NCBI GenBank assembly: GCA_016215715.1
Contig: JACRIG010000002.1
Location: forward strand, 1 to 10,467
Source of the DNA: Candidatus Peregrinibacteria bacterium
GTDB taxonomy: Bacteria > Patescibacteriota > Gracilibacteria > Peribacterales > Peribacteraceae
Length of the DNA stretch: 10,467 nt
Reading direction: 5' to 3'
Part shown: positions 5,906 through 10,467 of the stretch, piece by piece
How positions within the stretch are numbered: the stretch's first letter is position 1
Layout of the letters: every line of letters begins with the position of its first letter
Position numbers and translations under genes: made by a program
Notes under the pieces: model-generated
Database searches by the model: none
What the model was told of the DNA's origin: nothing
The model's input: only the letters and a program-made list of their open reading frames with translations

Positions 5906-6547
5906 ATGAAACTCTTCCTCGATACAGCAAATGTTGCGCAGGTGGCCGAAGTGGCGGAGTGGGGAGTCCTCGACGGCGTCACGACCAATCCGTCTTTGGT
6001 TGCAAAAGAGGGCAAAGATTTCAAAAAAACTGTTCTTGAAATGTGTAAGCATGTGCCGTGTGTGAGCGCGCAGGTGACGGCGACGGACTTTGCCGGAATG
6101 AAGAAGCAGGGTGAGGAATATGCATCATGGCACAAGCACGTCGTCGTGAAGGTCCCGATGACGACCGAGGGTCTGAAAGCGCTGAAATTTTTCCGGAGCA
6201 AGGGGATTAAGACGAATACGACATTAATCTTCTCACTGCCTCAGGCAATTCTCGCAGCAAAGGCCGGAGCAAACATCATCAGCCCGTTCATCGGACGGCT
6301 GGATGATGCGGGGGAGGACGGAATGGCACTCATCGGCGAAATCATGCAGGCATGGTGCCAGTACGATTTCGATTGCGAGGTGCTCGTCGCCTCCACCCGC
6401 CACCCGCGTCACATCGCCGATGCGGCGATGCTCGGTGCCCACATCTGCACCGTTCCCTACGACGTCTTTAAAAAACTCCCGATGCACCCGCTCACGGACA
6501 GTGGACTGAAGAAATTCCTTGCAGACTGGGAAAAAGTGAAGAAGTAA
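5906..6547 (+). CDS. tal: Transaldolase, TalC/Fsa (short) type
   Basis: The product has 213 residues, the usual size of the single-domain TIM-barrel transaldolase/fructose-6-phosphate aldolase family. Transaldolase moves a three-carbon dihydroxyacetone unit from sedoheptulose 7-phosphate to glyceraldehyde 3-phosphate. Visible family residues are D6 in FLDTANV, TTNPS at 26-30, the Schiff-base Lys K82 in VVKVPMT, TNTTLIFS at 103-110, SPFIGRLDD at 126-134, and S163 with R165 in VASTRHPRHI. Both transaldolase and fructose-6-phosphate aldolase activities occur in this family and the sequence alone does not separate them with certainty; the transketolase next door favours transaldolase. The stop codon is 1 bp from that of the opposing gene. 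Start ATG 5906 is the only sensible one, since MKLFLDTAN is the family's normal N-terminus. Confidence 0.93.
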   Translation: MKLFLDTANVAQVAEVAEWGVLDGVTTNPSLVAKEGKDFKKTVLEMCKHVPCVSAQVTATDFAGMKKQGEEYASWHKHVVVKVPMTTEGLKALKFFRSKGIKTNTTLIFSLPQAILAAKAGANIISPFIGRLDDAGEDGMALIGEIMQAWCQYDFDCEVLVASTRHPRHIADAAMLGAHICTVPYDVFKKLPMHPLTDSGLKKFLADWEKVKK

Positions 6548-6553
6548 TTCACT
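6531..6553 (-). terminator. Weak hairpin terminator over the two stop codons
   Basis: On the minus strand AGTGAA (6553-6548), a 7-nt loop and TTCACT (6540-6535) are followed by TTTT. The stem is short and AT-rich. The hairpin contains the stop codon of the minus-strand gene in its left arm and the transaldolase stop in its loop. No T-run follows on the plus strand, so it would work, if at all, for the leftward transcript. Confidence 0.4.
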
Positions 6554-6914
6554 CGTCAGGTACAAACTGCGAATACAGGAGAAGCAATTCCCTGTACGCA
6601 CGACCGATCGAGGCCAGGAGCGTCAGGCGTGCGTTGAGTGGAACAATGAGAGGCAGGCACGCGGACGGTATGTAGTCAGCCTTCGAGGCATCAAAAGATC
6701 CGACACTCAGCAGAATTTTGTGTGAAAATTCAACAAAATCATTGCGCATGTATTCGACTGTCTGCATCTGAGCGCGCAAAGGATGCGGAACTCCCAGCGT
6801 TTCATTCATTTTTTGCAGTGCATTGTGAATGTAATCGTTATAACTTTCCGCTATACGGATGAGCTCTCCGATAGTTGCGCTTCCGCCGAGGGCATTTTCA
6901 AATTCCGAACTCAT
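6549..6914 (-). CDS. Uncharacterised 121-aa helical protein
   Basis: I do not recognise this protein. It is 121 residues long, has no signal peptide or convincing membrane span, and looks mainly alpha-helical: about 14-39 (IGELIRIAESYNDYIHNALQ...), 47-72 (LRAQMQTVEYMRNDFVEFSH...) and 85-116 (CLPLIVPLNARLTLLASIGR...). Only one Cys is present (C85) and there is no obvious catalytic cluster. The shape suggests a small helical bundle, possibly a binding or assembly protein. It is very likely a true gene: it has the best promoter in the window, exactly 6 nt before ATG 6914, and fills the gap between transaldolase (convergent, 1 bp) and gnd (divergent, 90 bp). Its position between two pentose-phosphate genes is suggestive but does not establish a link. 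Confidence 0.75.
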   Translation of the reverse strand: MSSEFENALGGSATIGELIRIAESYNDYIHNALQKMNETLGVPHPLRAQMQTVEYMRNDFVEFSHKILLSVGSFDASKADYIPSACLPLIVPLNARLTLLASIGRAYRELLLLYSQFVPDE

Positions 6915-6920
6915 ATTATT

Positions 6921-6948
6921 ATCATAAACTTTTCACGTATCATGTCAA
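6921..6948 (-). promoter_or_regulatory. Textbook sigma70 promoter with leaderless start
   Basis: Minus-strand TTGACA (6948-6943, perfect -35), 16 bp and TATGAT (6926-6921) are followed by AATAAT, 6 nt, and then ATG 6914. The usual initiation site, about 7 nt past the -10, is the A of the ATG. This is the best single case for leaderless transcription in the window. Confidence 0.75.
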
Positions 6949-6990
6949 TCTTTTGCGGCATCAGCTTTTATCTTCTGCGAGCGAAAAAAT

Positions 6991-6996
6991 GATACT
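6991..6996 (+). promoter_or_regulatory. -10 element of gnd
   Basis: GATACT (6991-6996) lies 8 nt before ATG 7005. The -35 is weak; the sequence 17 bp upstream is TTATCT. There is no Shine-Dalgarno sequence. Confidence 0.4.
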
Positions 6997-7004
6997 CTCT
7001 GTAC

Positions 7005-8414
7005 ATGCAACTGGGAGTTATCGGCTTATCAACGATGGGCGGAAATCTTGCCCGCAACGCTGCGCGTAACGGCGCGACGGTCGCGGTGTATAACCGGACA
7101 CAGGAACGGACTGATGAATTTATCAAGGCATACAAAACCGAAGGAACGTTCGTCCCATGCAGAGATTATTCATACTTGATCGCAGCGCTCAAACCTCCGC
7201 GGCCGATTCTCATCATGGTGAAGGCGGGCGACGCGGTGGATCAGGTGATCGCTGAATTGGTTCCACTCCTGAGCAAAGGCGACATTCTGATCGATGGCGG
7301 TAATAGCTTCTATCGCGATTCAGAACGTCGTGAGAAGGAACTTACGAAGAAGGGGATTCGTTTTCTCGGCATGGGTGTCAGCGGCGGTGAGGAGGGGGCG
7401 CTTTGGGGACCGAGCATGATGCCGGGCGGCGACAAATCTGCGTATGAATTGCTTGAGCCGCTGCTGAAGAAACTTGCTGCGGACGATGGTTCGACAGAAC
7501 TCACCACAGGTGGTGGTAAATGTGTGTCGTATATCGGCTCCGGAGGCGCCGGCCACTTCGTGAAGATGGTCCATAACGGCATCGAGTACGGCCTCATGCA
7601 GCTGATCGCCGAGGCGTACCATCTGCTGAAGTCTGAAGGGAAAGTACCGAATAAAGAGTTCGCGGAGATCTTTGGCGGGTGGAGCAAAAGCGGTTTCCTG
7701 CAGTCATTCTTAATCGAAATCACCGCGAAAATTTTCCGGAAGAAAGATGATCTCACGGGGCTGGATCTCATCGACGTCATCCTCGACGAAGCTCTGCAGA
7801 AGGGGACCGGCAAGTGGACGACGACAGCCGCGATGGATTACGGCGTGCCGATCCCGACGATCACCGCGGGTGTCGATGCACGGATCATTTCGGGGTGGAA
7901 AGAGTTCCGGATGGAGGAAGGAAACTTCGCGCCGCCGGCACTGGAGGAAAAAACGATCGACAAGACTTCCCTGATTGAGGACGTGCGCTTCGCTCTGGAA
8001 CTCTCCTTCACTGCTGCTTACGCGCAGGGGCTGCAGCTCCTGAGTGCCGCAAGCAGGGAAGAAAAGTGGGAGATTCCTATGAGCGAAGTCGCCCGCATCT
8101 GGCGCGGCGGCTGCATCATCCGCTCGGCGCTGCTTCCTTTGTATCAAAAGCTTATCGAAGGCGACAAAGAAGCGGGAAAAACGATGCTGGAATACACGGG
8201 CGGTGAGCACCAGCGTGCGTGGCGCAGGGTTATCTCTCTCTCGGCGCTGCGCGGTATCCCGATGCCGGCAACTTCCGCAAGTTTAAGCTACTACGACGCC
8301 TACCGGACGAAGCGCCTCCCGCAGAATCTCATTCAGGCAATGCGGGACTTTTTTGGTGCACATACGTACAGGCGCGTTGATAAACCGGGGACGTTTCATT
8401 CCGACTGGCAATGA
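7005..8414 (+). CDS. gnd: 6-phosphogluconate dehydrogenase, decarboxylating
   Basis: This cytosolic enzyme oxidises and decarboxylates 6-phosphogluconate to ribulose 5-phosphate, making NADPH in the oxidative pentose phosphate pathway. The 469 residues match the long form. The cofactor fold starts GVIGLSTMGGNLARN (4-18), and NRT at 30-32 follows beta-strand 2, the pattern of an NADP-preferring site. Substrate and catalytic motifs are IDGGNS (96-101), GVSGGEEGALWGPSMMPGG (124-142), K187 in GAGHFVKMVHNGIEYG with E194, and GTGKWT. The C-terminal segment RTKRLPQNLIQAMRDFFGAH...FHSDW supplies the Arg and His that reach into the partner subunit's active site. The first glycine motif reads GLSTMG instead of the common GLAVMG. 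ATG 7005 follows a GATACT by 8 nt. Glucose-6-phosphate dehydrogenase and 6-phosphogluconolactonase are not in the window. Divergent from the 121-aa gene. Confidence 0.96.
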   Translation: MQLGVIGLSTMGGNLARNAARNGATVAVYNRTQERTDEFIKAYKTEGTFVPCRDYSYLIAALKPPRPILIMVKAGDAVDQVIAELVPLLSKGDILIDGGNSFYRDSERREKELTKKGIRFLGMGVSGGEEGALWGPSMMPGGDKSAYELLEPLLKKLAADDGSTELTTGGGKCVSYIGSGGAGHFVKMVHNGIEYGLMQLIAEAYHLLKSEGKVPNKEFAEIFGGWSKSGFLQSFLIEITAKIFRKKDDLTGLDLIDVILDEALQKGTGKWTTTAAMDYGVPIPTITAGVDARIISGWKEFRMEEGNFAPPALEEKTIDKTSLIEDVRFALELSFTAAYAQGLQLLSAASREEKWEIPMSEVARIWRGGCIIRSALLPLYQKLIEGDKEAGKTMLEYTGGEHQRAWRRVISLSALRGIPMPATSASLSYYDAYRTKRLPQNLIQAMRDFFGAHTYRRVDKPGTFHSDWQ

Positions 8415-8436
8415 GCGCAGGAAATCCGTGTTGATC

Positions 8437-8465
8437 TTGCGTGGGACGTACTGTTTTCGTATGAT
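8437..8465 (+). promoter_or_regulatory. Sigma70 promoter of the desaturase gene, leaderless
   Basis: TTGCGT (8437-8442), exactly 17 bp and TATGAT (8460-8465) are followed by AAATTC, 6 nt, and ATG 8472. It fills the 57-bp gap after gnd, so the desaturase need not depend on gnd transcription. The spacing supports ATG 8472 over the ATG two codons later. Confidence 0.65.
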
Positions 8466-8471
8466 AAATTC

Positions 8472-9605
8472 ATGCACATGTCTGATGAGGCTATACAAAA
8501 AGTCAGGGGGGTGGTCATTGTGGTTCTGCCGCTCGTCGGTTTTCTGGTGGCAGTGTACCTGTTATGGAACAGGTACGTTTTCGCGCGTGATATGGTTCTC
8601 CTTGGCGCCATGTATGCGGTAACGCTGCTTGGTATCGGTATCGGATATCACCGCATGCTGACGCATCAGGGCTTTCAGGCGTCCGCGTGGCTTCGCGGCT
8701 TTTTCATCGCCTGCGGCAGTATGGCGTGGGAAGGAGCGCCTATCATGTGGGCGGCCACGCACATCAAACATCACGCACACTCCGACGAGGAGGGGGATCC
8801 GCACAGTCCTCTCGAAGGCTTCTGGCACGCGCACTGCGGGTGGATTTTTGCTGCGAAGAATTTTCCGGAGCCAAAGACCTACGCGCCCCATTTACTGGAG
8901 GACTCCACCGTCGTATTTGTCGATCGTTTTGCGGCGGTGTGGATGGCGTTAGCTCTGGTGATTCCTTTCGCGTTCGGAGGATGGACAGGATTGCTCTGGG
9001 GAGGCGTCGTGCGGATTTTCCTCACAACGCACGTGACCTGGAGCGTCAATTCCATATGCCACATGTTTGGCCATCGTGCCTTTGAAACGACCGACGAGAG
9101 CCGCAATGAATGGGTGGTGGGACTCCTCGCCTTCGGGGAAGGCTGGCACAACAATCATCATGCGTTTCCGGAGAATGCATTCCACGGGCTTCGCTGGTGG
9201 CAGTTTGATTTGTCGGGACTTCTAATCGCGGGTCTGGAGAAAATCGGACTCGTGTGGAACGTGCAGCGCGTCAGTGAAGAAGCGATGGAAGCGCAGCGCA
9301 GTTACGCCGTCCGCGCTTCAGTATCCATTCAGGAAATGCGCAGGCAACTTCTTGACCGTATCCAGAACGCAGACGCCGAGGTGCAGTCGGTTGTCTCGTC
9401 CGCCATCGCCACCCTCGACCCCGCGGAAATCGCGCGCCTGGAGACGCTGCAGCGCGACGCCGTCATCCGCCTCGTGAAGATGCGGCAATTCCTCGCCCGC
9501 GCCACGCACATCAAACGCCCGAAGCTTCTTGCGTACCGCTCCGAGATCGATCAGCTTCTGACACAGGTGAAACAGGCGCTGCCGCAGGCGATGACGGTGT
9601 CGTAA
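8472..9605 (+). CDS. Membrane acyl-lipid/acyl-CoA desaturase with C-terminal helical tail
   Basis: The product has 377 residues. Residues 1 to about 265 are a di-iron fatty acid desaturase of the stearoyl-CoA/DesC type, which uses O2 and electrons to place a double bond in an acyl chain at the membrane. Three histidine boxes are intact: H60-x4-H65 in GYHRMLTHQGF, H97-x2-HH in THIKHHAHSDEEGDPHSP, and H226-x2-HH in GEGWHNNHHAFP. An extra NSICH (193-197) is typical of the family. Hydrophobic segments lie at about 12-32, 41-58, 74-94, 152-169 and 172-190. From about 268 on, some 110 residues of charged, helix-prone sequence (EEAMEAQRSYAVRAS... to ...LLTQVKQALPQ) follow the normal end of the domain and look coiled-coil-like. 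The electron donor is not visible nearby. The substrate (lipid, CoA or carrier-bound acyl) cannot be told. Confidence 0.9.
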   Translation: MHMSDEAIQKVRGVVIVVLPLVGFLVAVYLLWNRYVFARDMVLLGAMYAVTLLGIGIGYHRMLTHQGFQASAWLRGFFIACGSMAWEGAPIMWAATHIKHHAHSDEEGDPHSPLEGFWHAHCGWIFAAKNFPEPKTYAPHLLEDSTVVFVDRFAAVWMALALVIPFAFGGWTGLLWGGVVRIFLTTHVTWSVNSICHMFGHRAFETTDESRNEWVVGLLAFGEGWHNNHHAFPENAFHGLRWWQFDLSGLLIAGLEKIGLVWNVQRVSEEAMEAQRSYAVRASVSIQEMRRQLLDRIQNADAEVQSVVSSAIATLDPAEIARLETLQRDAVIRLVKMRQFLARATHIKRPKLLAYRSEIDQLLTQVKQALPQAMTVS

Positions 9606-9612
9606 TGCTTAT

Positions 9613-9648
9613 CCTCCCGCGGCCACGGAGGGCCGCTGCTGGGTTTTT
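9613..9648 (+). terminator. Possible terminator after the desaturase gene
   Basis: GCGGCC (9619-9624), 6 nt and GGCCGC (9631-9636) form a strong GC stem, with TTTTT at 9644-9648. The 7 nt between stem and T-run (TGCTGGG) is longer than ideal. An alternative stem, CCTCC (9613-9617) with GGAGG (9627-9631), overlaps it. It is the best-placed stop signal for the gnd-desaturase direction. Confidence 0.45.
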
Positions 9649-9671
9649 AATGGACGGGTGCTGCTGGGTTT
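9635..9671. repeat. Two copies of a 12-bp direct repeat
   Basis: GCTGCTGGGTTT occurs at 9635-9646 and 9660-9671, 25 bp apart start to start, each followed by T/A-rich bases. The GCTGCTG of the second copy (9660-9666) can also pair with CAGCAGC at 9690-9696. This may be a small duplication of a terminator-like unit. Confidence 0.6.
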
Positions 9672-9688
9672 AAATGTAGAATTTCTGA

Positions 9689-9731
9689 GCAGCAGCCCCC
9701 GCAGGGGTCCCGCAGGACCGTCCCCGGCTGC
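9689..9731. other. GC-rich block able to form alternative hairpins
   Basis: Several inverted repeats are nested here: GCAGCC (9692-9697) with GGCTGC (9726-9731); inside it CCCC-GCA-GGGG (9697-9707) and GGTCC-CGCA-GGACC (9706-9719), which compete for shared bases. CCCGCAGG occurs twice. No T-run follows. If the nuclease gene is leaderless, this block lies upstream of its transcript, so it would act in DNA or in read-through RNA from the desaturase gene. Confidence 0.45.
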
Positions 9732-9740
9732 GGCGTGGGG

Positions 9741-9746
9741 TATGCT
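9741..9746 (+). promoter_or_regulatory. -10 element of the nuclease gene
   Basis: TATGCT (9741-9746) is followed by ATGCAC, 6 nt, and ATG 9753, the same spacing as at other starts. There is no recognisable -35 in the GC-rich block upstream and no Shine-Dalgarno sequence. Confidence 0.4.
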
Positions 9747-9752
9747 ATGCAC

Positions 9753-10467
9753 ATGTCTTCCGATGGCATCCGCTCCCGCAACCTCTTCAACCCCTCTTCA
9801 AAGGAACCCTACAAACTGAGCCGGTCAAAGCTTGAGCTTTTTCTTCAATGCCCCCGCTGCTTCTACCTTGATCGTCGCAGCGGCATAGGCCGCCCCGACG
9901 GTCCGGCATTCAGCCTGAACATTGCCGTCGACGCACTGATGAAGCGTGAGTTCGATTTTCATCGCGTGCGGGCCGAACCACACGCGCTGATGCATGAGTT
10001 CGATATCGACGCTGTTCCGTTTCAGCATCCGGATCTCGATCGGTGGCGCGAGAACTTTCACGGCATGCAGGTCCTCCACGCGCCGACGAATTTCCTCGTC
10101 ACCGGCGCGGTCGACGACGTGTGGCAGGACCCTTCGGGCAAACTCTCGGTCGTCGATTACAAAGCAACCAGCACGCAGAAGGAACTCTCGCTCGATGACC
10201 CGTGGAAACAGGCCTACAAGCGGCAGATTGAAATCTACCAGTGGCTTCTCAGAGGACTCAAATTCGATGTCTCCAACGTCGGCTACTTCGTCTTCGTGAA
10301 TGCGGACTCGACGAAGGAACACTTCAAGGGCACGCTCAGCTTTCACATGAGCATTCTTCCCTACGTCGGAGACAGTTCATGGGTCAGCGATGCACTCACG
10401 GAAGCCCATCACTGTCTGATGCGCGATACACTACCGTCTGCGGCGGGGGAGTGTGAGTGGTGTCAGT
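9753..10467 (+). CDS. RecB/Cas4-like PD-(D/E)XK nuclease (3' end outside window)
   Basis: ATG 9753 opens a frame with no stop up to the window end; 238 codons are seen. The N-terminus has LSRSKLELFLQCPRCFYLD (22-40), the usual opening of RecB-type nucleases of the AddB/Cas4 kind, with C33 and C36. The nuclease core has D121 in TGAVDDVW, D135-Y136-K137 in VVDYKAT and the QxxxY element Q158-Y162 in RQIEIYQWLL. C221, then C234-E-W-C237, sit at the end of the visible part. An N-terminal Cys plus a C-terminal Cys cluster is how Cas4/AddB hold a 4Fe-4S cluster, so one is likely here. I associate this stand-alone form with CPR genomes. No cas genes or repeats are near, so a DNA-repair role is more likely than CRISPR adaptation. 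It is missing from stop-to-stop ORF lists only because the stop lies outside the window. Confidence 0.85.
   Translation, partial: MSSDGIRSRNLFNPSSKEPYKLSRSKLELFLQCPRCFYLDRRSGIGRPDGPAFSLNIAVDALMKREFDFHRVRAEPHALMHEFDIDAVPFQHPDLDRWRENFHGMQVLHAPTNFLVTGAVDDVWQDPSGKLSVVDYKATSTQKELSLDDPWKQAYKRQIEIYQWLLRGLKFDVSNVGYFVFVNADSTKEHFKGTLSFHMSILPYVGDSSWVSDALTEAHHCLMRDTLPSAAGECEWCQ

Noticed and set aside
8448..8458. GTACTGTTTTC in the desaturase promoter, identical on the opposite strand to part of the inverted repeat before fic
   Set aside because: An 11-bp match between two places in 10 kb is expected by chance, and the inverted-repeat symmetry is not preserved at the desaturase.
9689..9731. CRISPR-like repeats
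   Set aside because: There are only two short CCCGCAGG copies, with no unique equal-length spacers; the pattern is overlapping hairpins, not an array.

Overview
The window looks like a stretch of a small-genome bacterial chromosome, most consistent with a Patescibacteria/CPR lineage of the Peregrinibacteria kind. That placement is an inference from gene content, very tight packing and a nuclease family I associate with CPR genomes; no marker gene here proves it. TGA ends several genes, so this is not the UGA=Gly code of Gracilibacteria/Absconditabacteria. Genes alternate strands, and neighbouring convergent genes overlap or are 1-2 bp apart.

Layout. 1-260 (-): partial three-helix membrane protein. 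349-1190: a Fic-family toxin-like gene (+), preceded by a 13-codon mini-ORF and an inverted repeat, and overlapped tail-to-tail by a 61-codon minus-strand gene whose product carries a Fic-inhibitor-like motif. 1191-1460: non-coding. 1461-1550 (-): tRNA-Ser(UGA), head-to-head with an inositol-3-phosphate synthase gene (1581-2636, +). 2639-4987 (-): an oversized transketolase. 5006-5791 (-): a C39-like lipoprotein. 5906-6547 (+): a TalC/Fsa-type transaldolase. 6549-6914 (-): an unknown helical protein. 7005-8414 (+): 6-phosphogluconate dehydrogenase. 8472-9605 (+): a membrane fatty-acid desaturase with an extra helical tail. 9606-9752: a structured GC-rich spacer. 9753-end (+): a RecB/Cas4-like PD-(D/E)XK nuclease, cut by the window edge.

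How the genes work together. Transketolase, transaldolase and 6-phosphogluconate dehydrogenase are three pentose-phosphate-pathway enzymes, though they are not in one operon. Inositol-3-phosphate synthase draws on glucose-6-phosphate, the same pool that feeds the oxidative branch. With the desaturase it hints at investment in membrane lipid chemistry. The Fic pair looks like an accessory toxin-antitoxin-type locus.

The most striking global pattern is at the gene starts. Most genes have a sigma70-like -10 hexamer ending 6-10 nt before the ATG, often exactly 6, and no Shine-Dalgarno sequence. This implies widespread leaderless mRNAs. The only strong Shine-Dalgarno sequence I see in the window serves the 13-codon mini-ORF ahead of fic.
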